Source of the DNA: Merluccius polli
Lineage: Eukaryota > Chordata > Actinopteri > Gadiformes > Merlucciidae
Direction: 5' to 3'
Length of the DNA: 64,000 nucleotides
Assembly: GCA_030340625.1 (NCBI GenBank)
Contig: JAOPHQ010005773.1
Coordinates: 1-64,000, forward strand
In this document: positions 28,078-41,797 of the stretch, piece after piece
Position numbering within the stretch: position 1 is the stretch's first letter
Layout of the letters: every line of letters starts with the position of its first letter
Position numbers and translations under genes: made by a program
The notes under the pieces: generated by a model
What the model saw: only the letters and a program-made list of their open reading frames with translations
Told to the model about the DNA's origin: nothing
Databases searched by the model: none

Positions 28078-31000
28078 GTATATTCTCTATTTTAAAGTTT
28101 TATGTGATTACTACAGGGAGACTCTGGTGAACCAGGGCTCAGAGGGGAGTCTGGACTTGATGGAACCAAAGTAAGTAACATGTGTCATATATATAACAAT
28201 AATATTATAATGTATAACATTAGAGTAGAACGGTAGATGTGATTATGTTAGTAATGCTATTGAGTGGATGTGAGTGTTGATTGTGCTGCAAGCTAACATG
28301 ACTCATGGAGGTCATTCTCTCCGTAGGGGGAGATGGGTTTTCCAGGTATCCCTGGGCAACCAGGACCACCTGGCCCTGTGGTGAGTACTTAAAGCTCTTG
28401 TCCCTCCCTCCACCCTTAGCCCACCCTCTTCTCTTCTCCTTGTTGTCGCTACCTGTCACTATAGCCCAACTAGTCAGATGCTATGTTAACATGTCACCAT
28501 CGGGTCCATTTTATCCATCCTAGATGGCTAGCATTGTTTATGTTATTTGAAACCTTATTTAACCAGAATGCACATTGAGATACAAAATCTCCTTTTCATG
28601 AACGAGAGACAAGATAGCAGCATAAAAGATCACAAAATGACAACATAAAAACAATGTGATAAAAACACTAAAGACAATATCACCATCATAAAAACTGCTC
28701 ATAAAAAAGTTTAAAAACAGTGACAATTTAAAGAAAAACACCAAGCGGGACAAGTTCCTCAATTTTTTAACAGTTTTGTGAGGTGTGCCAAGTCGACGGG
28801 GCAGAGTGCATTCAATCCCATTTCCGTAATTCAGTAGCCTACGGGCCTTGGGGACAGTTAGCAGAGTCATTTCTGAGTACTACCCACCACATTGTTGAGC
28901 AATGAAACTGCACAAGTAAGATGGAAGTAAACCCATAATGGCTTTATAAATAAAAGTAAAGCAATGAGTGAGCCTACCTGTGCCTAGAGAAGCCCATCCA
29001 ATCCATAAAGTGCAGGATCACAGGTAACACTACACATGGGCAGAAGTCAAGAGTCCACAGACTGATGTGCCGTGTGTGTGTGTGTGTGTGCTGTTGTATC
29101 TTACAGGGACCTGAGTTTGAGAAATGGAAAACTTTGAATCAGCAAGCAGCAGGAACTAAGGTACTAACAACAAATATCACATTCTGATCAGGGTTGCCAA
29201 CTTGAATGACGGTATATAAGGAATGCATGGGCCAAAAACATCTGTTCACTGTGTGACCCTGTTGGAACTGACATTGTAGATGATACTGTGGATTTACATT
29301 GTCATTTGTTTCACTTGTTCCAGCCGTTTGTAGCTGATGCTTAAATCAAATGTACATTTTCTGCCATCTTTCCCAACCAAAAACAGAACAAAACTGTAGT
29401 AGGTATTTAAAAAGAGATCTATTATGGGCATTGCTCAGTTTACTATTATTTAATTCACGCAACCATTTACAATATCTTTGTCTGTGTTTTTATGTATTGA
29501 AAATCCTTATTTTGCTGTTGTGTTTTTCTCTATTTTGTATGCTAATTGTAGGGCGAGCTGGGCCAGACAGGATCTCAGGGACCAGCAGGGCAGCCTGGGC
29601 CACAGGTATGCCAGTTACATATGACTTTATATTATGGCTGGGCAATATATTGATATTACATCGGTATTGTGATATAAGACAAGATATGGTCTTAGATTTT
29701 AGATATCGTAATATCGTGGCATGGCATACATGTTTTACAGTAAAGTGATGAAAACAATTACAAATAACTCTTTTTATTTGTTAAGTATTTAATTCACATA
29801 GGAGTATACAAAAATAGGCTCTCCCATGTGGTTATTTTATATAGACTATTTATTTATTGAATTACCAGAAAACGTGATATATCAGGATATATATCGTAAT
29901 CGAGATATTAAATTAGCTATATCAAGATAAATGTTTTTGGCCATATTGCCCAGCCCTACTTTATATTACAATATACTGTATTTATATATTATAAGTTTAT
30001 TTATACTGTCTTGACTCCCTCTCCTCTAGCTGATACAGTGTAAGAGATCTTGTCATTCAATTAGAACTAGAAATTAGGGGTGTTGAAATATCCCACGAAA
30101 TATCGCAAAATGAAAATGTCACGATATGTATCGTGGAGCTTAGAAAAAAGGATCGCATAACGAACATGACTCATTTACTTCATGTTAATCTTTATAAACA
30201 GGTATCTGCATATGAATGCAGAATCTGTAGTCAAAGGGACATGATTTTGATATCTGGTTTCCGTTTCTAGTCCGAGTAGTATTGAGTGGTGCAGGGATGA
30301 CCTATTTTTGTAGGCCAACCCGGAAATTAGCATTGCCCTGGGTTCCCTCGACAAAAACCCAATGGGTTGTTTTGCATTATTGCAGAAAATAAGCTTTGTG
30401 GCAAACAAAAGTTTATGATACTCACACGTTTTGTTAAGCAAGATAATCTTCACCAATGAACGCTACTTTTATGATTTTTGAAGCGTAAATGCAATCGCCA
30501 TTCGTTTTTTAAGACACGTAAAAGCTTCAAAATTCACAAGTGGTGTATTTATGTCATAGACCAAAACGTGGCCATCTCTTAAGCTTGTGTTAACCACAGA
30601 CCTTATTTCAGCCATCTGACCAAAAACCCATTCAAAAAACCCATTGACTTCGAGACGAGAGAACCGGAAGTGCCAAAATGCTAACGGATTTCCAGGTTTT
30701 AGGACTCATTCCTGCAACCCTCTATTGACCAATCACGTTTGAGCAGCTTTGGTCACATCCGGGTAACAGTCAAACCAACAAGAGCAAAAGAAGCGGAGCG
30801 CATCAGCCGCAATGCAATCTGGGAACCCATCGGCTATCGTCTGACGACGTTTTAGCTTTTTGTTAGCTACTTGTGGAAAGGCTACTTCTGAAACAATCTG
30901 GTCTTAACTCCAACTCTGTTCACGAGTTTCAACTTGTTAATCGGACTGTAAACAATGACCAGCGCAGGGAAGAGGAAGTCTTGTTGACTTCACATCAACC

Positions 31001-34000
31001 ACATAGAGGATGCTAAGTCTAAAGTCTTTTTTAGTATTTTAAATTAAATTTCATAATTCACTGTTATTTTAACTATTGTTTCATCCCGCAGCCATACTTT
31101 GTGGTAAACATTTTCCTCGTAGTACATTTTTTCCCCTTAGGAATAAACAAGTAATCTTGTTCAATTATACATTATCTTCATTAGAACTTCATTTTTAATA
31201 TCGTGACTATATCGTATCATGGAACCAATATTGTATATTGTATCGTATTGTCACACCCCTACTAGGAATAGAAGACCTACATGGAGGCCTACATTAGCCT
31301 CGTCAGACCTTCCTGATATTCACGTTTGAGTTCCGCAATATATATCAGTCTGGCCTTGGCTGGGCAGTAATTGATTTCCAAATATGGCTGTGGCCTTACG
31401 TTAAAAAAAACATCACCCAAATCAGTGAACCACCTATAGGCCGTTAGAGGAACTACATGCTAGTCTCTACAGTGAACCACCTATAGGCCGTTAGAGGAAC
31501 TACATGCTAGTCTCTACAGTTATAGGCCTTTTAGAGGAACTACATGTTAGTCAATGCTGGGCTTCACAAACAGGCGGTAAAGGCTGCCGCTTGGGCCAGA
31601 CCGATCTGCAGAGAGAAAAAGAACGTGAATTTCTGAGATCGGTATGGGCTCACCACCAGGGTAGGCCTATATGTACATGTACATGCACATAATCTTTTAT
31701 CATGTAAGCAAATGCAAATGCAAATGCTATTCTTACTAAATACGTACCTCATGGTAGGTGGTACATTTGCACAAATTGCTTATGGTGTTATGGCAGGAAG
31801 TGGCTGACCTGATATGCATTCTCAATGGGTAATAATATGTATATGTAACATATGTTGTTTACATTTTATTGATGGTGTCTCACTATTGATGTGTGTTCAC
31901 GTCAATGCTACATAATGTACATGTGTGTAGCATATGAATACATGCAACTCTATCTCTGTCTCATGACACTTCATCTCTATGTTGTTGTGTCCAGGGAGAA
32001 CCTGGCTCACAAGGAAACAATGGCTTAGCTGGAGCTGCAGGACCAAAGGTGAGCTTGTCCATACCTCAACAACCAAGGGCATCACCAGCCTTTTGAAAGT
32101 GGGGGGGGTCATATTTTGATGGGGGGTCTGGGGGTACTCCCCCAGAAATAGATGCAATTTCCCGCATTCTGGTGCATTTTACCATGTTTTTAGATTTAAA
32201 ATGATCTCCCTCTTTCATTGATTTTCTTTGGAGCTTGCATGGTCTGCAATTACTGACTACTATTATGTTCTGGGTGTAATACACAGTAGTGTTGCACGGT
32301 GCACCGATACTTCAAAAGTACCGCGATTCTCGGGGGGCGCACAATCGTAACACACCCTGGACCGATGGCGGGGGGGGGGGGGGGGGGGGGGTGATCATAA
32401 CACACCGCCTCCGGTCAGGACAAATTACTTAAAAAAAATAAATGTATTATGACAGTCCTGGGCCGGCCCAAAGATGTGCCCTGGCTGCGGCGCCAGTGTG
32501 TTTTGCACTTCACACTGCCGCCGCAGCGTCGCGGTAAAGCACAACAATGTTATTCGAGAGTGTGTCTCCTTGTCCAGGAAAAGTATCGAAAAAGTATCGA
32601 ATCGCAATTCTCAACTTGGTATCGGTATCGAAGCGATAATTTTGGTATCGTGACAACACTAATACACAGAGGACTGAAGTGACTGTGTTCAGCGTTCAGT
32701 CTGTGTTTCTGAAGTCTATCGCTGTCGTTGATCCGACTCTCAGCATAGGCTTGCTTTGGTGCGTGATGCTGCTTTGTGTGTTAAAAAAACAGGAAAACGC
32801 GGATTTCTATTTATATGGGTATTCCCCCTACTGATAAAGTGGAACGGATTTGATTGTGAAGCAATGGAGAGAGCGCTGGACTAGTAGACCAGTCATGCAC
32901 TAATATTTTTGATGGCAAATGTGGGGGGGGGGGGGGGGGGGGGCAAACGACTTTTTTGCAAGGGTGGGGGGGACGTGTCCCCCCCCCAATTATATTATGG
33001 TGACGCCCATGTCAACAACTGTACGAGGAGATGACTTTATGAAATCAGGCAGAAGAAGAGAGTTTGATAATAACATGTGCTTATCGTGTGCTTGAGAACC
33101 AAGAACCAAAGTAACCAAACAATGCAATCCATCCTCAGGTTCTGATTGGCCCCAATACAAGAAAGATAGATAGAACCAAGAGAACTAAACAGTCCATCCT
33201 CAAATTCTGATTAGCTCCAAAATGTGTTTGTTATATTGCTGTCAGGGATGTTTGGATGTTTTCTTTTGATGTTTTGAAAAGAAACAGAATTTATATTGAT
33301 AGATTTATCAAAAGAAAACACTTTTAACACTTTAGTTGATGCCTAATTTAATAACTAAGTTACAATAACTTTTGATTTGTGTCAGAAAATCTTTCAAAAA
33401 GTCAATGGGCCTCATTCACCAATATCTTCTTAAGAATCTTCTTAGATTCTTTCTTAAGTCCTTCTTAAGAAGATTTCTAAGAAGCCCCCCCCGTCAGATT
33501 CATCAACGTGTTCTTAAGCCGCTGAATTGTTCGCAGCTGTGTTCTTAGATTGATGAATTCCATCTCCTCGTAAACTGAGCGCGCATGCCAAATGAGTCTA
33601 ATTAACATAGGATTAGCATAGGTAACCGCCCATTAATGCCCATAAAAGGGCCCATAAAAGGGACTGCAGGGCCGTGTGCAGGGCCTCTGAAAAAAGATCT
33701 ACGTGGTCCTGAAAGATTCGTTCCCTCCGTAGGGCAGATCCCCAATCTCCTGTAGCAGCAATATATATGCCATTGTTTTGTAGGCCGTGGATGGAGAAAT
33801 GCCACCTATAAATAGGGTGGATCACTAATTGACGGCATGGTTTCCAATGTACTTGACTCATGTTAAAGCGTTGGCACATTTAATGTAATTAAAATGAAAA
33901 ATGAAAAGAAAAATGAAATGAATAAATAAATACATAAATATGACAGAAATGTCACTGTAATGTATTTTATTGAACTTAACAAAAGAAGACAACACAACCA

Positions 34001-34606
34001 TGCCAACATTCTTACCTAAGAAAAAAAAATCCTGGATAAGAAAAAAATTCATGAATGCCACAATCTTCGTAAAATCTTCGTAAGTAGGACTTAAGAATAA
34101 ATTTGTTCTTAAGAACGGTTCGTGAATGAGGCTCATTGTTAGATTATTACATTTCCCATAAGCAGAGGTGTGAATGTATAAAACACTCAACTTAAATGAG
34201 CTATTAATAAGTTACAACCTTAACCACCCAAAGAGAAAGATTTTAACCTAACCCTTTCACTCTATACCTTAAGATAGAACAGAGAAGTGTAAAATTATCC
34301 TTGGAGTGGAACTGAAAGTCGTGGTCAGCTGCCTTCCTTAAACCCCTTCTATCTAAAGATGAAGCACATCCTTATGTCAGGTTTTTTTAACAAGCAGATG
34401 TGTGCTTGTGTAATTAAAGAGTTGCAATGGCAGCCAAGCCCTGCTACCACCTGACCCACGGGCCTGTCAGCCCCACAACCCAGCCCAGTCCCGCCTGCTT
34501 GGATCAGGCAACCGCATCAAAGAGCCCCCCAGTGGTTAGCCAATCACCCCCCCCTGCCCCCCCGGGAGCCACAGACAGGGTGGAGGGGTGTGTGTATGAG
34601 AGAGAG

Positions 34607-34644
<38 letters not shown>

Positions 34645-34805
34645 AGTTTGTGAAGATTTGTTTTAAGGGTCTTTGTGATAATTACTTTGGCATGGTTGTG
34701 ACAAGGTAATCTTTATATAATATAATATAATAATTGAACGTTGAAAGTACAACTTAATAAATAAACAAATATTAACCTTAAACCTAAAACCACGATATGT
34801 GGATG

Positions 34806-34871
<66 letters not shown>

Positions 34872-37800
34872 GACACTAAACTTGTGTGAGGCTATTGATT
34901 GGATTTGTACCACATTCAAAGGCCACATTATTATGAATTGAATAGGCAGGTCAAATTAGTCAGTCAAACATTTTTTTTTTAACTTAGTAAACCTGTGAAA
35001 TACTGTGAAATACAGGCCTTACTTGATGGGGATAATTAATCATTAGTGAGTTTATTTGTTGGATCAGTTGACCTGACTGATCTTAAAACATAAAATGCAC
35101 CGGAAGAAAGACCCCAGTGGCTTGAGTATATCAATGCTACTTATGATCAAATAACTAATCATTTTGTGAACCACCATGATTGGTATCAAAGCATCAAAAC
35201 ATCTAAAATAATGTGGATGTTTCACTGAAATGTAAAGAAAAAAAAGAAAAAATTCCATTCCATCTGTGTTGAGCAAGTAGGTATTTATAATGCTATTAAT
35301 TTAAATGACAAAAAAACAGGCATGTCATGACAGAACAAGCTTTTTAGTTTGTCGTTCAAAGTGTAAACATGAATAGCTTCCTAAGATAACCCCTCATTTG
35401 ATAGCTATGTGCTTGATGTCAAAAGTGAAAGTTTAGTGATAGCCAAGTTTAACAAGAGAGGGGCTCCAGCCAATTACAAGGAGCTCTCGTGTCTTTCTTT
35501 GCTCTGTGGTATAATTTACTACAGCTTTGAAGAGAGACACAGTAGTTAGCTTTAACCTTGGAGGGCTTGGCTACATCAATTGTTTCTGTTTCTGAACAAT
35601 AGTATAAAGTTGAATGGGAAAAAACTGAAGGGCCATGATAGAAAACATTTTATTTAAAAAAGCTTTCAATTAAGTTCTGTGTCATAAAGCATTAACTGAT
35701 ATAATGTAAAAATGTTAAAATTGAATAAATAATTGAATTGAATTGAATTGATAATTTAAAAAAATTGATGTTAACATCATTTAGTGGAATGGCTAAATCA
35801 GCTTTAAGTATTTTGTATGATAAAAGCGCTTATATCTGGTTTTGTCGGTGCCCACCCCAATGTGTCCAAACCTTGAGTGACTTTGTTGTCACTTTGAAGT
35901 CTTGTAACAGTGAATTAGCACCCATTTCTGCGCTTTCGCTTTTTAAAAATAGCTTCCAGCAATACTTACTATTTGTGCACCACCCCCCAAAAGTAAATGT
36001 ATAGGTGCCTTAAGATGTGATCCCCATAGTTGACATATCCTTGTGGGTTTTCCTGAAGGTTAAAACCTGCCCACACTAGTTAACCGCATTCATAATGAGG
36101 CTGTTTTCTAGCTTCTTGTAGGCCTATGGTTCTGGCCTGGTAGTGTGCTCTGTGTGCAGTGGCGCACAAGGGGGTGGGGTGGTGCTAAAGTACTCCCGAA
36201 GAACATGGGATGGGACAGCATGGGAGAAGTTTGTCTTCAGGGCTTTCTGGCAGAAAGCCAATCAAGAAAGCTAACCCTAACCCTAACCAAGTAGTTGTGT
36301 TAGCTAAACCTAACCAAGTAGTTGTGTTAGCTAAACCTAACCCAGTAGTTCTGTTGCCTAAAACAAACCAAACTGCAAATAAAACAAAAAACAAAAATTA
36401 AGCCTAAAAACACAGAGCTCAAAACACGAACCCCAGGCTCGTGGGTGAAAGTCCGGTGGTTAAACCATTCATCCACCACGACCTGGTCTCTGCACTTTAA
36501 CGGAAAGCCCTGAAAGCAAACTTCTCCCATGTGCACCCCCAGTAATTTGGTTGTAAGGATTTACATGTTTGGTAAAATTATTTACAGAATAAAAATACAT
36601 ATATATATATAGGCCTACAGATATATGTATGACACCGGACTGGCTGAATGTAACAAAACAAAACTATCAAATAATATTGATATTGTTTTTCAATATTTCC
36701 ACGTTTACACATGGGCGCATGTCGTGGCTGCTTCATTCATCGCGTCATCAACATGTAGCGCGCGATAAAGTGTCGCGTTTTCCTCATCCACGCATGGCTG
36801 AACGCAATTGAAACATGGCGCACTTCACTTCGGGATAGCCCACCAAAAAAGCGACCGGCCGGCTCCTGCAGGAGGTACGCTGGACTCCTGCGGGAGGTAC
36901 GCTGGACTCCTGCGGGAGGTGCGCTGGACTCCTGCGAGAGATACGCTGGACTCCTGCAGGAGGTGCGCTGGACTCCTGCGGGAGGTACGCTGGACTCCTA
37001 TACTGGACTTGTCCACTAACGTAAACGCAGTGATTGTCCGCTTCGCTCCGACCCATTCTAACGACAGATGGCTCGTTGTTGTGTGATGGTGAGTAGGCCC
37101 ACACCGGGCCGCGTTGATTTGCCGCCGGCTTTAAGGTCCCCTGCTTTTCAATGTTTTCGTAGGTTGATTTTAATTAAGGGAGTCTCCATCATCGCTGTAT
37201 TATAGACAGCCGCTATGGAGAGCAGGGCGCTCATTTATCGACGTTGCGCACGAAGAAATCCGTGCGTAAAAGCCGTGCGTACGCACGGATTTCTCCACGT
37301 GTTCTTGGCTTGAATATGTGCGTACCTTAGGAGGAAATGTACACACGTGGTCTGACCATGCGTACTACACACAGCAAGCGGTAGTGGAAAGGAAAATCAT
37401 CAAGTTGCAAACATGACCTGTTAATGCCTTTTACCGACTAATACAATTTCCCCCTTGGAAAGTAAAGTGATAATGATACAATCGATGTCGTCCTACGCCT
37501 AAAGTAGGCCTATACAATAATTGTATCAAGATTCAATATAAGGTAATTCAACTATGCTGCATATTACTAACTGAAGTCATGTCATGAAACTATAACATTA
37601 GGGAAACTGTAGGAGGTGCTGATCTAGTGTTATTAGGAGGACGTGTGGGGGCTGATCTAGTGTTATTAGGAGGACGTGTGGGGGCTGATCTAGTGTTATT
37701 AGGAGGACGTGTGGGGGCTGATCTAGTGTTATTAGGAGGACGTGGGGGGGCTGCGGGCTGCGTAAGAAGAAGTGAGCGTGTTTTCAGGTTGATCTGATCT

Positions 37801-40800
37801 ATTGTTAGAGGATGTGGTGGGGGCTGATCTAGTGTTGTTAGAGGAAGTGGTGGGGCTGCAGGCTAAGAAGTGAGCGTTTTTTCAGACAACGCACCCACTT
37901 ATTGGCAGTGTCCAAGTCCTGTTCACCCTCAGGTTTTTGGCTACTGGCTCGTCTCAGGGAGAGTTAGGAGTTAATCTCCCATGATAAATACCGGTCTTTC
38001 TATATCCTTATGCTCGTACCTGCTTAGCCCATTACCATACATTTATGCCCATAAATAACCATTCATGGTCACAAAACATCCACTTAACGCCACAGGAAAT
38101 TTGTAAATGAATATGACAAAATGGAAATAGACGATTAAATAGTTGAATGGATTGGAAGAGTGAACGGAGAAATCCAAAGAATGAATAAATAAAATAAACG
38201 TATGGTAACACTTTACAATAAGGTACGCAAAACGTGGGTAGTTACTGAGGAACGAATGAGTAACGAATGAGTAACGAATGATGAACGACCAGGGCCCTAA
38301 CTGGGGCCCTAACTGGGCCCTAAGTGACAGTTACTCAGTAACTGGCTCTGTGCACAACTCGCGTGACGTACTTCCGTTTTCCCCGGTTGTCGGCAGAAGA
38401 GTTTCCGGTTTTCTTCCTGCTTCACTACAACAGCGGTGAATATGAATCAAAACGAACAAATGAGAGCTGTAACTGTACGAAAGAAGAAAAAAAATAACAT
38501 GAGGGATGGATATAAGTTGCAGAAGGTTGTAGGGGGCTCAAATGAGCATTGTTGTGTGCCACTGTGTACTGGATCGAGTCGGTATAACACCGAACTCAGC
38601 TTCCACCGGTTTCCTAAACATACTGGCCACCGTACACAGTGGCTTCACAAGATCCGCAGAACCGGGTTTACCATTACTCCGCATACAAAGGTCTGCAGCC
38701 GTCATTTCACCAAGGACCAGATCCGCACCACTGCAAAAGGAAGACGGTTTTTAACTGCCAACGCCATACCAACCTTGTTCGAGTGGAACGCTTACAGCAA
38801 CGAGACGCGGGCCGGTGTTTGGGAGCGCCGCACTCGTCCGACATCGAGTCCGGAACCTGGCCCGGCGGAGACCGAGGAGGAGATTGTGGATATGGTCCCG
38901 ATGCCCATAGACCACGATTACGTGGTCTATGGATTTATGATCTATGATCTATATCTATGATCTATGGTCTATCTATGGTCGTTCATCATTCATTACTCAT
39001 TCGTTCCTCAGTAACTACCCACGTTTTGCATACCTTATTGTAAAGTGTTACCAAAAGTATCACAAAGTGAAATATGAGTTCTTGTGACAGAAGTCTAATC
39101 AAAGTAGAGGACACTTCTTGGTACACTTTCTGCTGTGCTCTATTCTAAACTAAATAACATGGGAGCAAGTGTTTTGTGGTAAACAAAGTGTCCCTCTACC
39201 CACACAGTAGACTATCAGAGGTCCCTCTCCCCCACACAGTAGACTATCAGAGGTCCCTCTACCCCACACAGTAGCCTATCAGAGGTCCCTCTACCCCACA
39301 CAGTAGACTATCAGAGGTCCCTCTACCCCACACAGTAGCCTATCAGAGGTCCCTCTACCCCACACAGTAGCCTATCAGAGGTCCCTCTACCCCACACAGT
39401 AGCCTATCAGAGGTCCCTCTACCCACACAGTAGCCTATCAGAGGTCCCTCTACCCCACACAGTAGCCTATCAGAGGTCCCTCTACCCCACACAGTAGCCT
39501 ATCAGAGGTCCCTCTACCCACACAGTAGCCTATCAGAGGTCCCTCTACCCACACAGTAGCCTATCAGAGGTCCCTCTACCCACACAGTAGCCTATCAGAG
39601 GTCCCTCCCCCCACACAGTAGCCTATCAGAGGTCCCTCTACCCACACAGTAGCCTATCAGAGGTCCCTCTCCCCCACACAGTAGCCTATCAGAGGTCCCT
39701 CTACCCCACACCTATCAGAGGTTACAAGTATTTTGATCTACAGAAGAGTGTGAATGCCGACCTTGTGGTGCTGAGGCTGACCGAGTCCTCTAGAGATGGA
39801 GATCGCTAGCGTCATTGGCGAGTGCATTTCTGTTTAAGTAATTGAATTCATTGTCGGATTGTGATTTCAGTCTAATGCTCCTACGATGTTTGGAAATGTT
39901 GGATTGGAAGTCCCTCTTTATATCAGTTCAGACTGATATAAGAGACACAACAGGCATCAGACACAACAGACTGTTGTGAAGCGGTGTATGGAAACAAATT
40001 GAATTTACTGTGTGCGTAAAGTGATGATACCAGCAAGGACTGCCACCAGGCATTAAACAGCTAACGAGGGCTGGGAAACTCCTGCTGTATCTCCTAACTC
40101 GCTGAGACGAGCCAGTAGCCAAAAACATGAGGGTGGAGAGGACTTGGGCACTGCCAATAAGCATTGCACACACTACACTAGATCAGCCCCCACACGTCCT
40201 CCTAATAACACTAGATTAGCCATTTGACCCACGCACCTCCTACAGTTTCCCTAATTTTATAGTTTCATGACATGACTTCATGACATGACACTTAGTAATA
40301 TGCAGCGTCGTTGAATTATCTTAGTTTGAATTTTGATACAATTATTGTATAGGCCTACTTTAGGCATAGGACAACATCGATTGTATCATTAAAAATCACT
40401 TTACTTTCCAAGGGGGAAATGTCATTTGTATATGTTGGTCAAAAGCATTAACAGGTCATGTTTGCAATTTCTTTCTGGTGATTTTCCTTTTCACTCTACC
40501 GCTTGCTGTGCGTACGCATGGTCAGACCCTGTGTGTACATTTCCTCCTAAGGTACGCACATATTCAAGCCAAGAACAAATGGATAAATCCCACGCTTTGT
40601 GGAAAAACTGTGTGATATTATGTAAATCCACTGATGTTGTCTGTGGTGACTTTGATTCGGTTTTTGAATGTTCGTCAACTTTTTGTGCTTTTTAGTTTTT
40701 ATTGTATAGGCCGTTAATCATTTTGTAACTTTAAGTATGTATGTACGGGTCGATTAAGTGTTTTTCTTTTCTTTTATAGACCTATGTCAAAATGTGTTAG

Positions 40801-41714
40801 CACCTGCTGTACATTATCCAGCTCCCCCATAGCTCTCCCAGTCAGAATGATCTGTGGCTTTCAGAAGTTGGTGATTATAGACCTCATCACTTCTCTTATG
40901 AATAAAACACCACTTCTACTTCCATCGCCATCATAGACACATAGCTATGAAGCGATTGATCTCATTGGTCAAGATATGCAGTGTGGTTGTTATGCATCCA
41001 TTGTCCTGGGAGGTTTCTGTCAGGGTATAGTGTTGTTAAAATGGCTAGCGGGCACTAGAGCAGATAGGATGCGTGTTAAACAAAGTCTTAAACAATATTC
41101 CCAATATAACAATCTGGTACTAAAATTCACATTAAATGCATTAGCAAATATGAAGGAAAGGTCACTTAATTTTGTCCTATTTTGGCATAAAAACACTTAA
41201 GAGTGTCTAATTAAAGTAATACTAATACAATATGTTATAAATAAAACTACATTTAAAGCAATACGTAAATTTGTATGCACTGGTGTCTACTCTAAATGTT
41301 CTGTAAAAGTAGTGCTTGGTACTTTGCACTGGATGAGCACTAGAAGTAAAATTGGTAAGGGATATTGTAAGTAATGTTTGGTCCATTTGTTAAAGACGGA
41401 CAGTGTTATAACATGATTCTATGTATGTGTTCCAGGGAGAGAAGGGAGAGGCTGGTGACCCAGGAGTGTTAGCAGGAGTTCAGGTGAGTCAGATATATAA
41501 CACCTTTCATTTAAATATAGCACATGAAAATAAACTGTGTTTGTATTGGGAATCAGCTCAGCCAATCAGAAACAGCTTTCAGCCAATCAGAAACAGCTAT
41601 TATGATGATCTCTGTTAACCCAGGGATTGCTGCGTTGGTTTGAGTATTCCATTAATGCTACTAAAGGTTTGATTTGTATTTTTAGTATTAGACAGAATGT
41701 GTGATTATCAAAAT

Positions 41715-41797
<83 letters not shown>

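Larger units (their letters stand above)
37222..40600. mobile_element. Large inverted-arm repeat, host of the THAP element
   Basis: The left part (about 37270-37620 and 37890-37970) recurs as reverse complement at about 40083-40600: CTAAAGTAGGCCTATACAAT on one side and ATTGTATAGGCCTACTTTAG on the other, plus shared sequence around GCTACTGGCTCGTCTCA. The left end reads GGGCGCTCATTTATC; the right end has lost about 60 bp. Its interior carries a 33-bp repeat, the P-like element (38204-39052) and a minisatellite. Related sequence at 49331-49790 begins GGGCCCTCATTTATT. The GGGCNCTCATT start suggests a Harbinger-like family. Confidence 0.6.
32049..41435 (+). other. col21a1: col21a1 intron 19 (9.4 kb), transposon-rich
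   Basis: The largest intron of the gene. From 5' to 3': nested hAT elements (32074-33011), a Harbinger-like element (33403-34138), GA and GATA repeats, a small inverted-arm element with a tRNA-like stretch (36219-36532), a 22-bp repeat (36866-36998), and a large inverted-arm repeat (about 37222-40600) carrying a THAP-encoding P-like element and minisatellites. The stretches 34150-34600, 34930-36200 and 40600-41435 show no recognisable feature. Confidence 0.7.

Noticed and set aside
36425..36490. A functional tRNA gene on the minus strand
   Set aside because: The A and B boxes are imperfect and no clean cloverleaf acceptor stem is evident; at best a SINE relic.
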